Shown: piece after piece, positions 1-8,925 of the stretch | How positions within the stretch are numbered: the first letter of the stretch is position 1 | Layout of the letters: each line of letters opens with the position of its first letter | Assembly: GCF_030409335.1 (NCBI RefSeq) | Contig: NZ_JAUFPN010000194.1 | Coordinates: forward strand, 1-45,486 | Reading direction: 5' to 3' | DNA length: 45,486 nucleotides | From: Paeniroseomonas aquatica | GTDB taxonomy: Bacteria; Pseudomonadota; Alphaproteobacteria; Acetobacterales; Acetobacteraceae | The notes under the pieces: generated by a model | Database searches by the model: none | What the model was told of the DNA's origin: nothing | Seen by the model: only the letters and a program-made list of their open reading frames with translations | Translations under genes and position numbers: made by a program

Positions 1-59
1 CGGCCGCGGCGCCGGGTGGCCGGGGCCGCCGCGGCCCGCCCCGCCCGCGCCGGGCTCAT
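1..59 (-). CDS. start of a leftward gene cut by the window edge
   Basis: An ATG at 57-59 on the minus strand overlaps the thyX stop codon as ATGA and opens a frame that runs off the left edge. Only about 19 codons are visible, rich in Ala, Arg and Pro, so no function can be given. The overlap style is the same as in many gene pairs in this window, which is the only support. It could equally be chance, because GC-rich frames stay open easily. Confidence 0.3.
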   Translation of the reverse strand, partial: MSPARAGRAAAAPATRRRG

Positions 60-997
60 GCCACCGGGCGCCCCAGGGTCTCCATCAGCTCCCGCCATTC
101 CCGCTTCGACAGGCCGCTGTCCGGCTGCGCCACCGGCTCCCCGGCGAGCAGCCGGCGGACCACGCCGAGCATTCCGGCCGAGAAGGTCGCGGCGCCCATG
201 CGGTAGTCCAGGAAGGCCTCGTGGCAGGCCGGGACCCAGGCCTGCACCGTGTCCAGCATCACCTCGGCATAGGCGCGGATCTCGTACTGGGCATGGGCGT
301 CGGCGCGCAGCCTGAGGAATTGGAACAGGTTGTGCAGGTCGGTCTTCCAGTACCACTGGGTATAGGTGTTCAGCGTCAGGTTCATCCGCGCCAGCTCGCG
401 CGCCAGGCCCTGGCGGCCGGGGTCGGCGGGGGTGTCGGCCGCCCCCTCGTTCAGCATCCAGGCGTAGTGGTCGTAGGTCTGCATCGCGTCCTGGCGCAGC
501 AGGTCGAGCACCCGGGCCGCCTCCTCGCCCTGCAGCGGGGCGCCGCGGCCCTGGCGGTTGTCGCTCGACTGGGCGGCCAGCTGCTCCGGCGCCGGCAGGT
601 AGAATTCCCGGTCGAGGATGGAATAGCGGGCCGAGTACTCGTTCACGTTGGCGGTGCGGTGGCGGATCCACTGCCGGGCGATGAAGATCGGCAGCTTCAC
701 GTGGTACTTGATCTCGCACATCTCGAAGGGGGTGCTGTGCCAGTGCCGCATGAGGTAGCGGATCAGCCCGCGGTCCTCGTTCGCCGCCCGGGTGCCGCGG
801 CCATAGGAGACGCGGGCGGCCTGCACCACCGCGGCGTCGTCGCCCATGTAGTCGACCACCCGGACGAAGCCGTGGTCCAGCACCGGCAGCGCCTGGTACA
901 GCAGGGCCTCCAGGGCCGGAACGGTGGGGCGGCGGGTCTGGTGCTCGGCCGCGCGGGCGGCGGCGATGTCGTCGAGCTGGGTCGGGGTGAGGGCCAT
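56..997 (-). CDS. thyX: FAD-dependent thymidylate synthase ThyX
   Basis: Makes dTMP from dUMP with methylene-tetrahydrofolate, FAD and NADPH; a cytosolic step of DNA precursor synthesis. The protein is 313 aa, somewhat longer than the shortest ThyX proteins, and carries the hallmark ThyX motif as [15 protein letters not shown] around residues 112-126, followed by the conserved REFYLP segment. The ATG at 997 is the first in frame; no strong Shine-Dalgarno is visible before it. It reads away from ssrA and is probably transcribed with the gene starting at 59. Family assignment is firm because the RHR motif is specific to ThyX and absent from ThyA. Confidence 0.96.
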   Translation of the reverse strand: MALTPTQLDDIAAARAAEHQTRRPTVPALEALLYQALPVLDHGFVRVVDYMGDDAAVVQAARVSYGRGTRAANEDRGLIRYLMRHWHSTPFEMCEIKYHVKLPIFIARQWIRHRTANVNEYSARYSILDREFYLPAPEQLAAQSSDNRQGRGAPLQGEEAARVLDLLRQDAMQTYDHYAWMLNEGAADTPADPGRQGLARELARMNLTLNTYTQWYWKTDLHNLFQFLRLRADAHAQYEIRAYAEVMLDTVQAWVPACHEAFLDYRMGAATFSAGMLGVVRRLLAGEPVAQPDSGLSKREWRELMETLGRPVA

Positions 998-1150
998 GGC
1001 AGGGTTTTACCGGGCACGCCCGGATTCGGACAGGCCCGAGACGGGATGCCGCCGCCGCCGGGCGGAGTGTGTCCCGCGCGCATCGCCTGCCGCCTCTCTC
1101 GATGGTGAGCGCCGATACCCCTCGAAACCCGGCGCGGGACGCCGTACCTA

Positions 1151-1236
1151 GGGGCCGTCGCTTCGGCGACTATGGTGATAAACACGGCTTGGAATAATCG
1201 TTGCGGACCCGGGGGCAGTGCCCGGCGCCTCCACCA
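1151..1236 (+). ncRNA. ssrA: tmRNA acceptor piece
   Basis: This stretch supplies the 3' half of the tRNA-like domain, which is charged with alanine. Visible parts are a hairpin GTCGC-TTCG-GCGAC at 1157-1170, a T-arm with stem CCGGG/CCCGG around the loop GGCAGTG at 1209-1225, and the terminal CCTCCACCA ending at 1236. The GGCAGT-type T loop instead of TTCGANT matches what is known of alphaproteobacterial two-piece tmRNAs. The exact 5' end is not determined by the sequence; about 1151 is inferred from the hairpin. Confidence 0.85.
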
Positions 1237-1261
1237 TCGGCCCTGTCGCAGGGGTCTTCAT
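1237..1261 (+). other. tmRNA intervening segment removed during maturation
   Basis: This 25-nt spacer lies between the CCA of the acceptor piece and the first G of the coding piece. In permuted tmRNA genes this loop is cut out, probably with RNase P making the 5' end of the coding piece. Here it is short, with a small hairpin possible (CCCTG/CAGGG around TCG). Confidence 0.7.
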
Positions 1262-1284
1262 GGGGGCGAAACAGGCTCGACGCG
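1262..1284 (+). ncRNA. ssrA: tmRNA coding piece, 5' exon (23 nt)
   Basis: The 5' end of the coding RNA: GGGGGCG is the acceptor strand, followed by AAACAGG and CTCGACG, the D-loop-like part typical of tmRNA. It ends with CG at 1283-1284, directly before the intron's GTGCG. This short exon keeps the acceptor-stem strand, so the tRNA-like fold and RNase P site could form even before splicing (inference). Confidence 0.87.
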
Positions 1285-1880
1285 GTGCGCCGGAAGGCGC
1301 TTGTTCTTTGACTTTTTAATCTGTGAGAACTTGGTTCTCCGGGGTAGCTGACGCCGCCCCGTGGTCATTCGGCTTACCTGAGGGGGAAACCCCGAAGGGG
1401 ACCTTAGCATGCCGAAAAAGCCGTGGATGAGGCAAAACTTCCTAGCCTCTGAGCGGCGAGACCAAAACCTGCATGGTGAAAGCTGTATTGCTTCAATCCT
1501 AGTCCTAAGTGGTTGTAATCTGACGGAACCTCAGGGAAGTTCGAGGGGTTCACTCGTCCATGGAGAGGGGAATAGCTCAGTCGCCCACTCTCAGTCAGCC
1601 AGGACGGGCACACTGCCAATCGGCAGTTCACGGGACGAACGGGACACCTAAACAGGTTGGATCAGAAGGACAGGCCACTCCGGGACACCCTAAACAGGGG
1701 CAACCCTGCATGGGTGCAGAGGACTCGTACTAGCCAAATGCCCGGCGTAATGGCCGGGACAGCCAGCCGCGAGGCTGGATCACCTAGGGGATAAGTCCGG
1801 TAACTCCGGACGAAACCGCCGATGGCGAGGTGAAGGGGTCTAGGGTGCCTACAAATCCGAACATGAATGGAGGGATGCTG

Positions 1881-3713
1881 ATGCTTCCGGATACCGTTCA
1901 GAAGCGGATGGACAAGATACCGGCTCTCGTTCTGGCCGGTAAGCGAGTGAATGGCCTTCACCGACTTCTCGTGTCACCCGCCCTATGGCGAAATGCCGTG
2001 GAACGGGTGCGCAAGAACAAGGGCTCTTCCACGCCCGGCATCGACAACGAAACGTTCGACGGTCTCACGACCGCCACCGTCTCGGGTTGGGTCGATAAGC
2101 TGGTGGAGCGGCGATACACGGCGCAACCGGTCAAGCGCGTGTACATCCCGAAACCAAACGGTAAAGAAAGGCCGCTCGGGATACCCACGATTTCGGATCG
2201 CGTGTTACAAGACGTGCAACGGGTCATACTGGAACAAATCTACGAACCGGTCTTCTCAGATCGGTCCCATGGGTTTCGACCGGGACGGTCCTGCCACACG
2301 GCCCTGGAACAACTCCGCTACTGGGCTGGCACGAAATGGTTCGTCGAGGTGGACATAAAAGGATACTTCGACAACATCGACCATGACGTGCTCCTAGAAC
2401 TGATGCGCAAGCGGGTTGACGATGAGGACTTCCTCAAAATCATTCGCAAGCAACTCAAAGCGGGGGTGATGGAGAAACGGACGCTTACGCCGACCTACAG
2501 CGGTACCCCGCAAGGGGGCATCGTTTCGCCTATCCTGGCTAACGTGTACCTCCATGAGCTTGATATGCACATGGAAGCACTCATGGCCGGGTTTAATCGC
2601 GGTAAGGTCCGAAGGGCTACGCCTCTGGCGAAGAACCTCTCGGAGCTAGCGCGACATAGGCGGCGCAAAATCGACGCCCTTGGCGACGATGAAGCAAGTA
2701 CGGTTAGGAAGAAGCAACTCCTTACCGAGATCGAGGAACTGATTGCGCGACGGAACGCAGTACCTGCCTCCGACCCGCACGATCCCACCTTCCGGCGAAT
2801 GCAGTACATGCGGTATGCTGACGACTTCCTAATCGGAATGGTTGGTACCCGCGAAGAAGCACTCGCCACGCTGGAAAACGTCCGCCGATTTCTGAAAGAC
2901 ACGCTCCATCTGGACGTGGCCGAAGATAAGACGCGGGTAGTACCGGCATCCGAGGGGGTAATGTTCCTAGGGTACACGATCAAGACCAAGACGGGATCAC
3001 GAGAGACGAAGCGGGTCAGCGGGAACGCTACGTACAAAATACGTAGTCCTTCGGACCGGATCACACTCAGTGCCCCGGATTCTAAACTGCGAGCTTTTTG
3101 TCAACGACACCGATATGGGGATTACGATACGGCCATCGGTAAGGCACGACCGGAACTCCTTCATAGCTCAGACTTCGAGATCGCGGTGATCTTCAACGCC
3201 GAGTTGAGAGGTCTTGCTAACTACTATCGGCTAGACAAGCATGTGAAGCGGCACCTGAGTAAGTTACATTGGGTGTGGCAGCAGAGCTTTGCGCGGACTC
3301 TTGCTAACAAGCACCAGAGCACCGCATTGCAGCAGTTGGCCCGGTTCAAGGTGCGACCGGGGGTCTACATCGTGACGCACAGCCAAGGGGAGGGTAAGGA
3401 CCCACTCCGCGTGCAGCTATGGAACCTGTTTTCCGGTCTTCGGTACGTAGGAAGACCGGCGACAAATCGTTCGGTGGACGAGTTTCCGACTGAGCGTAAT
3501 TTCGCGTATGTCAGGACCGATATCACGACCCGCCTTGCAGCCAAGCAGTGCGAAAGCTGTGGGGAAGCCGGGGAGGTTGAGGTACACCACGTCCGCAAGA
3601 TGGCGGACATGGCGAAGGCCCCTTTCTTTAAGGGCCTGATGGCATCGCGGACCCGCAAGTCGGCCGCTCTCTGCCCTACGTGTCACCGCAAGCTGCACGC
3701 GGGCCTCTTGTAA
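1881..3713 (+). CDS. ltrA: group II intron reverse transcriptase/maturase with HNH nuclease motif
   Basis: The intron-encoded protein that helps splicing and copies the intron into new DNA sites. In order: RT blocks with NGKERPLGIP and HGFRPGRSCHTAL near the N-terminus, VDIKGYFDNIDHD, GTPQGGIVSPILAN, and the catalytic YADD at about residues 312-315. Then come a maturase X segment (FNAELRGLANYYRL) and a C-terminal HNH-type finger beginning CESCG at about residue 557 and ending CPTCHRKLH. The frame is open from a GTG at 1830. I prefer ATG 1881 because GGAGGG at 1869-1874 stands six bases before it. The length (610 aa) is normal for RT-X-En proteins. The YADDFL form and HNH tail suggest a chloroplast-like class (inference). 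Confidence 0.95.
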   Translation: MLPDTVQKRMDKIPALVLAGKRVNGLHRLLVSPALWRNAVERVRKNKGSSTPGIDNETFDGLTTATVSGWVDKLVERRYTAQPVKRVYIPKPNGKERPLGIPTISDRVLQDVQRVILEQIYEPVFSDRSHGFRPGRSCHTALEQLRYWAGTKWFVEVDIKGYFDNIDHDVLLELMRKRVDDEDFLKIIRKQLKAGVMEKRTLTPTYSGTPQGGIVSPILANVYLHELDMHMEALMAGFNRGKVRRATPLAKNLSELARHRRRKIDALGDDEASTVRKKQLLTEIEELIARRNAVPASDPHDPTFRRMQYMRYADDFLIGMVGTREEALATLENVRRFLKDTLHLDVAEDKTRVVPASEGVMFLGYTIKTKTGSRETKRVSGNATYKIRSPSDRITLSAPDSKLRAFCQRHRYGDYDTAIGKARPELLHSSDFEIAVIFNAELRGLANYYRLDKHVKRHLSKLHWVWQQSFARTLANKHQSTALQQLARFKVRPGVYIVTHSQGEGKDPLRVQLWNLFSGLRYVGRPATNRSVDEFPTERNFAYVRTDITTRLAAKQCESCGEAGEVEVHHVRKMADMAKAPFFKGLMASRTRKSAALCPTCHRKLHAGLL

Positions 3714-3746
3714 AGGACGGGGCCAAGTTCTCATTAGGCACAGTGA

Positions 3747-3843
3747 AAGCCGGATGCATCGAAAGGTGCCCGTCCGGTTTGGGGTGGGGTCTTCGTGCGG
3801 TCGAGTCGGGCAACCGGCTAGGTTCGCGGGGTACCTACACCAT
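3747..3843 (+). other. intron domains V and VI (catalytic helix and branch point)
   Basis: Domain V is 34 nt (3747-3780), with AGC at 3748-3750 near the start, a GAAA tetraloop at 3761-3764 and pairing arms CCGGA/TCCGG; this is the most conserved part of group II introns. Domain VI follows: GTG (3784-3786) pairs with CAC (3838-3840), and GGGT (3787-3790) pairs with ACCT (3833-3836), leaving A3837 bulged as the branch point. The intron ends at AT 3842-3843. Confidence 0.88.
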
Positions 3844-3998
3844 CGTGGTAAAGAGGCCGCTTTTGCCCGGCATGGTTCCGCCGTCATCGGGCCGATTCTA
3901 AGTGCGAACGATAACAGCCGTGAGGCTGTCGCACTCGCTGCCTAGGAATAGGTAAGCGCGGTTCGGGGGGCACCGGGCAACAGAAGCCCCCCACTCAG
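3844..3998 (+). ncRNA. ssrA: tmRNA coding piece, 3' exon with tag frame
   Basis: This is the rest of the coding RNA. A pseudoknot-like pair GCCCG/CGGGC precedes the tag region, as PK1 does in other tmRNAs. The tag reading frame starts at GCG 3904 and stops at TAG 3943-3945. A G6/C6 hairpin (3965-3992) follows and may double as the last pseudoknot or the terminator stem. The 3' end near 3998 is estimated. Confidence 0.87.
3904..3945 (+). other. proteolysis tag reading frame of tmRNA
   Basis: The resume codon GCG begins a 13-residue frame, ANDNSREAVALAA, followed by TAG. With the alanine carried on the tmRNA, stalled proteins would receive A-ANDNSREAVALAA. The AND start and the LAA end are the conserved parts of SsrA tags: LAA is read by ClpX, and the N-terminal part by the SspB adaptor encoded 145 bases downstream. 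Confidence 0.9.
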
Positions 3999-4006
3999 CC
4001 TTTTTT
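3965..4006 (+). terminator. rho-independent terminator after ssrA
   Basis: Six Gs at 3965-3970 can pair with six Cs at 3987-3992, and a run of six Ts lies at 4001-4006. The eight bases between stem and T-run are more than usual, so the stem may partly serve as a tmRNA pseudoknot. It separates ssrA from sspB. Confidence 0.6.
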
Positions 4007-4089
4007 CCTGCATTGATCCAAGTTAAATCTCGGCTCCCACTTCCGTGATTGATTGAGTTTGCTTTATACGTAGGGGGGGAGTTCGATTC

Positions 4090-4575
4090 ATGAGCGATTC
4101 GCCGGCCCGGCCAGACAGCCTGTTGCCCTACGCCCTCTGGACCGAGGAGGCGCTGCGCGCCGTCGTGCGGGACGCCCTCGTCCATACCGCCAAGCACGGC
4201 CTGCCCGGCGAGCACCACTTCTACCTGACCTTCCGGACCGACTTCCCCGGCGTCGCCATCCCCGGCCATCTCAAGGCGCGCTACCCGCAGGAGATGACCA
4301 TCGTCCTGCAGCACAAATTCTGGGACCTGGCCGTGGACGGCGGCGCCGGCACCTTCTCGGTCGGCCTGTCCTTCGGCGGCGTGCCCGCCATGCTCACCGT
4401 CCCCTTCGCCGCGCTGACCGCCTTCGCGGACCCGCACGTGCGCTTCGGGCTGCGCTTCCAGGCGACCGCGCCCGAGGTGCGGGCCGAGCCGGAGCCAGAG
4501 GCCGCCCCCGCCCCCGCCGCCGGGCCGCAGGTCGTCAGCCTCGACGCCTTCCGCCGCCGCCCCGCCCGCGACTGA
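4090..4575 (+). CDS. sspB: ClpXP adaptor SspB (alpha type)
   Basis: Binds SsrA-tagged proteins and delivers them to the ClpXP protease in the cytosol. The 161-aa protein has the SspB fold signature segments GEHHFYLTF, MTIVLQHKFWDL and FSVGLSFGG..MLTVPF in the first 120 residues. An acidic, Pro/Ala-rich linker follows, and then a short basic tail (SLDAFRRRP) in the place where SspB proteins carry their ClpX-binding peptide. ATG 4090 is preceded by a G-rich Shine-Dalgarno at 4073-4081. It lies directly behind ssrA on the same strand, past a terminator, and is probably expressed from its own promoter in the AT-richer stretch 4007-4072. Confidence 0.93.
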   Translation: MSDSPARPDSLLPYALWTEEALRAVVRDALVHTAKHGLPGEHHFYLTFRTDFPGVAIPGHLKARYPQEMTIVLQHKFWDLAVDGGAGTFSVGLSFGGVPAMLTVPFAALTAFADPHVRFGLRFQATAPEVRAEPEPEAAPAPAAGPQVVSLDAFRRRPARD

Positions 4576-4686
4576 CGCCACGAGGGAAGGCGCAGCGGTT
4601 GGCTTGAACCCGCGCCTGGGGTAATCCCCGCACAGCCGATTGCGCCGCCGATGCAACCCGCGGCGCCCCTGCGCGGAGACCCGCCC

Positions 4687-6386
<1,700 letters not shown>

Positions 6387-6387
<1 letters not shown>

Positions 6388-6779
6388 TGCCCCGCGTCTA
6401 CATCTCCTCGGGCTCGAGGTTCGAGGAGGAGATCGGCTATTCCCGCGCCGTGGTCGATGGCGACCATGTCTGGTGCTCCGGCACCACCGGCTACGACTAC
6501 AAGGCGATGACCATCGTGGACGACGTCGCCGGCCAGGCGGCGCAGTGCTTCGAGAACATCGCCGCCGCCCTGGCCCAGGCCGGGTGCAGCCTGGACGACG
6601 TGGTCCGCGTGCTCTTCATCGTGCCGAACCGGGCGGATTGGGAGCCCTGCTGGCCGGTGGTGAAGCGCTACCTCGGCACGGCGAAGCCCGCCTCCACCCT
6701 GATCCACGCCGGGCTGCAGACCGATGCCATGCGCATCGAGATCGAGGTCACCGCCCGCCTTCCGAAGGGATCCGCCTGA
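6387..6779 (+). CDS. RidA/YjgF family protein
   Basis: Members of this family deaminate reactive enamine/imine intermediates or have related roles. The 130-aa protein has the usual size and the family's segments: VVDGDHVWCSGTTG near the N-terminus, ENIAAALAQAG, and a PASTLIHAGLQ region followed by the IEIEVTA strand at the C-terminus. The family's conserved Arg before V/A..(I/L)..P is not obvious here, so the exact activity is open. Its ATG shares a base with the fumarase stop, and its stop overlaps the next ATG (ATGA). Confidence 0.88.
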
Positions 6780-7177
6780 TGCGATTCGCGGTCGACCGGC
6801 TGGACCACCTCGTCATCAACTGCCGGGACGTGGAGGTCATGGCCTCCTGGTACCAGCGCGTGCTCGGCATGGAGCGGGAGGATTTCGGCTCCCCCTCCCG
6901 TGTCGCGCTGAAATTCGGCGGGCAGAAGATCAACCTGCGCCCGGTCGGGGTGCCGCAGGCGGAGTGGATGGCGGCCGAGGTGCTGGCCGCCGGCACCCAG
7001 GACCTCTGCTTCATCGTCGCCGTGGCGCCCGAGGAGATCGTCGGCCAGTTCCACGCCTGCGGCGTCAGGATCGAGGCCGGGCCGGTCACCCGCATCGGCG
7101 CGCTCGGCGCGATGGGCTCGGTCTATTGCCGCGACCCCGAGGGCAACCTGATCGAGGTCTCCAGCTACTCCACCTGA
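6779..7177 (+). CDS. VOC (glyoxalase/bleomycin-resistance fold) family protein
   Basis: A single-domain vicinal-oxygen-chelate protein of 132 aa. LDHLVINCRDVEVMASWYQRVLGM at the start is the typical first beta-alpha module (residues 8-31), and YCRDPEGNLIEVSSY at the end gives the second metal-ligand strand. Candidate metal ligands are the His of LDHLV and the Glu of LIEVS. The substrate cannot be told from sequence. The start overlaps the ridA stop by four bases, making a fumarase-ridA-VOC operon; an eight-residue-class enzyme link to TCA metabolism is not shown. Confidence 0.85.
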   Translation: MRFAVDRLDHLVINCRDVEVMASWYQRVLGMEREDFGSPSRVALKFGGQKINLRPVGVPQAEWMAAEVLAAGTQDLCFIVAVAPEEIVGQFHACGVRIEAGPVTRIGALGAMGSVYCRDPEGNLIEVSSYST

Positions 7178-7256
7178 CGACCGGCGCCGCCCTGGAGCAC
7201 CCAAAGGGCCTGACTGACGTTGGGCTCTGCGACCCACATCGCAGAGGAATGCCCCG

Positions 7257-8663
7257 ATGGCCGATACCCGCACCGAAACCGACAGCCTCGGCAGCATCGA
7301 CATCGCCGCCGTGCGCTACTGGGGCCCGCAGACGGAGCGTGCCCGCCGGCTGTTCCGGATCGGCTCGGAGCATTTCCCGCCCCTGCTGATCCGCGCCGTC
7401 GGCCTGCACAAATGGGCCTGCGCCGAGGCCAACGAGCGCCTCGGCGAGCTGCCCGCCGAGCTCGCCGGCCCGATCCGCGAGGCGGCGCAGGAGATCGCCG
7501 ATGGGCGGCGGGACGCCGACTTCCCCCTGCCCGTCTGGCAGACCGGCTCCGGCACCCAGACCAACATGAATGCCAACGAGGTCATCTCGAACCGCGCCAA
7601 CGAGCTGCTGGGCTCTCCGCTCGGCAGCCGCAAGCCGGTCCACCCGAACGACCACGTCAACCGCGGCCAGTCCTCCAACGACAATTTCCCGACCATGATG
7701 CACATCGCCGCCGCCGAGGCGGTGGAGGGAAGGCTGATCCCGGCGCTGGGCGTGCTGCATGCCGCGCTCTGGCGCCGGTCGGAGGAATGGGCCGATATCA
7801 TCAAGATCGGCCGCACCCACCTCATGGATGCGGTGCCGGTTACCCTCGGCCAGGAATTCGGCGGCTGGGCGCGGCAGGTGGAGTTGGGCATCGAGCGGCT
7901 GCGGGGCGTGATGCCGCGGCTGCTCTCGGTCCCCCAGGGCGGCACCGCGGTCGGCACCGGCCTCAACCGCCACGCCGACTTCGATACGGTCTTCTGCCAG
8001 ATCCTGGCCGAGCGCGCCGGCCTCGCCTTCACCCCCAACCCGAACAAGTTCGAGGGCATGGGCGCGCATGACGCCTTCGTCGAGCTGCAGGGGGTGATGA
8101 ACACCATCGCCGTCTCGCTGAACAAGATCGCCAACGACATCCGCCTGCTCGGCAGCGGCCCGCGCTCCGGTTTCGCCGAGCTGGTGGTGCCGGCGGCCGG
8201 GCTCTCCAGCAGCATCATGCCCGGCAAGACCAACCCGACCCAGTCGGAGGCGATGACCATGGTCGCCGCCCAGGTCATGGGCAACACCACCACCGTCACC
8301 GTCGCCGGCGCCCAGGGCCACCTGGAGCTCAACGTCTTCAAGCCGGTCATCATCTTCGCCGTGCTGCAGTCGGCGACCCTGCTGGCCGATGTCGCCGAGA
8401 GCTTCGCCGAGCACATGGTCCTGAAGCTGGAGCCGAACCGCGAGCGCATCGCCGAGAACCTGGCGAAGTCGCTGATGCTGGTGACCGCGCTGAACCCGAG
8501 GATCGGCTACGACAAGGCCGTCGCCATCGGCAAGAAGGCGCTGGCCGAGAACCTGACGCTGCGCGACGCGGCCGAGAAGCTCGGCTTCGTCACGCCCGAG
8601 GATTTCGACCGCTGGGTCCGGCCGGAGGACATGGTCGCCCCCGGCGCCACGCTGGATGGCTGA
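7257..8663 (+). CDS. fumC: class II fumarate hydratase
   Basis: An iron-free homotetrameric fumarase of the TCA cycle. The 468-aa length is typical, and the family motifs are clear: GSGTQTNMNANEVISNRA (residues about 98-115), GRTHLMDAVPVTLGQEF with the catalytic His region, and the signature loop SSIMPGKTNPTQ. AGAGGAA lies just before the ATG. It stands 79 bp behind the operon holding the unrelated class I fumarase, so the strain carries both an oxygen-sensitive and an oxygen-stable enzyme side by side. The 3' end overlaps the RHH gene by eight bases. Confidence 0.97.
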   Translation: MADTRTETDSLGSIDIAAVRYWGPQTERARRLFRIGSEHFPPLLIRAVGLHKWACAEANERLGELPAELAGPIREAAQEIADGRRDADFPLPVWQTGSGTQTNMNANEVISNRANELLGSPLGSRKPVHPNDHVNRGQSSNDNFPTMMHIAAAEAVEGRLIPALGVLHAALWRRSEEWADIIKIGRTHLMDAVPVTLGQEFGGWARQVELGIERLRGVMPRLLSVPQGGTAVGTGLNRHADFDTVFCQILAERAGLAFTPNPNKFEGMGAHDAFVELQGVMNTIAVSLNKIANDIRLLGSGPRSGFAELVVPAAGLSSSIMPGKTNPTQSEAMTMVAAQVMGNTTTVTVAGAQGHLELNVFKPVIIFAVLQSATLLADVAESFAEHMVLKLEPNRERIAENLAKSLMLVTALNPRIGYDKAVAIGKKALAENLTLRDAAEKLGFVTPEDFDRWVRPEDMVAPGATLDG

Positions 8664-8925
8664 GGGCGGCCACCTGCGGAAACGCAGCTTTCAGCTCGCC
8701 GGCCACCGCACCTCGGTGGCGCTGGAGCCGGAGTTCTGGGCGGTGCTGGAGGCCGTCGCCGCCCGCCGCGCCGCCAGCCTGGCCGGGCTGGTGTGCGAGA
8801 TCGACACCGCCCGCGCCGCGGCGGGCCCGCCGCTGGCCAGCGCCCTCCGGGTCTTCGCCCTGGCGCAGAGGGCGGCGGAGGCGGAGGTGGCCGCGCCGCC
8901 GCCTCAGGGGCAGGCCTCGAGGTAG
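8656..8925 (+). CDS. small ribbon-helix-helix domain protein
   Basis: An 89-aa protein with a central RHH-like pattern: a short strand (HLRKRSFQLAGHRTSVALEP) followed by helices FWAVLEAVAARRAASLAGLV, then a variable Ala-rich tail. Such proteins (RHH_4-like) are probably DNA-binding regulators. It begins inside the last codons of fumC, which implies translational coupling and a possible link to fumarase expression (inference). Its 3' end overlaps the convergent DUF3445 gene by 22 bases. The target is unknown. Confidence 0.8.
   Translation: MAEGGHLRKRSFQLAGHRTSVALEPEFWAVLEAVAARRAASLAGLVCEIDTARAAAGPPLASALRVFALAQRAAEAEVAAPPPQGQASR

Larger units (their letters stand above)
1285..3843 (+). mobile_element. 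group II intron inserted in ssrA
   Basis: A self-splicing retroelement of 2559 bp. The 5' end GTGCG fits the group II consensus GUGYG. A structured non-coding part (domains I-III, about 1285-1830) precedes the reverse transcriptase gene in domain IV, and domains V and VI follow. The 3' end CCTACACCAT fits the usual pattern in which the bulged branch-point A (3837) is followed by six nucleotides ending in AY. Base composition is visibly less GC-rich than the flanks, a sign of transfer. It lies in the sense direction of ssrA, with no frameshift in its protein, so it looks active or recently active. The EBS1/IBS1 pairing with the 5' exon could not be assigned confidently by eye. Confidence 0.92.
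1151..3998 (+). ncRNA. ssrA: tmRNA gene, circularly permuted and interrupted by a group II intron
   Basis: The whole locus of the ribosome-rescue RNA. It has the permuted order known from Alphaproteobacteria: acceptor piece ending in CCA first, a short removed spacer, then the coding piece. The acceptor stem forms between GGGGGCG (1262-1268) and CGCCTCC (1226-1232), seven pairs with one G-U. The coding piece is broken at 1284/3844 by a 2559-bp intron in the same orientation, so a precursor could splice. After joining, CGCGCG (1281-1284 plus 3844-3845) can pair with CGTTGCG at 1199-1205 with one bulged U, in the place expected for helix P2. The tag frame is intact. The outer ends (1151 and 3998) are estimates. 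Confidence 0.88.

Noticed and set aside
1404-1961. Short frames on both strands in the first 500 bases of the intron
   Set aside because: They lie in structured intron domains I-III and show no family pattern or ribosome site.
3754-3945. A 63-codon frame ending in the tag sequence, which could be read as a small gene
   Set aside because: It starts in intron domain V/VI and crosses the splice site; only the tag part is real coding within tmRNA.
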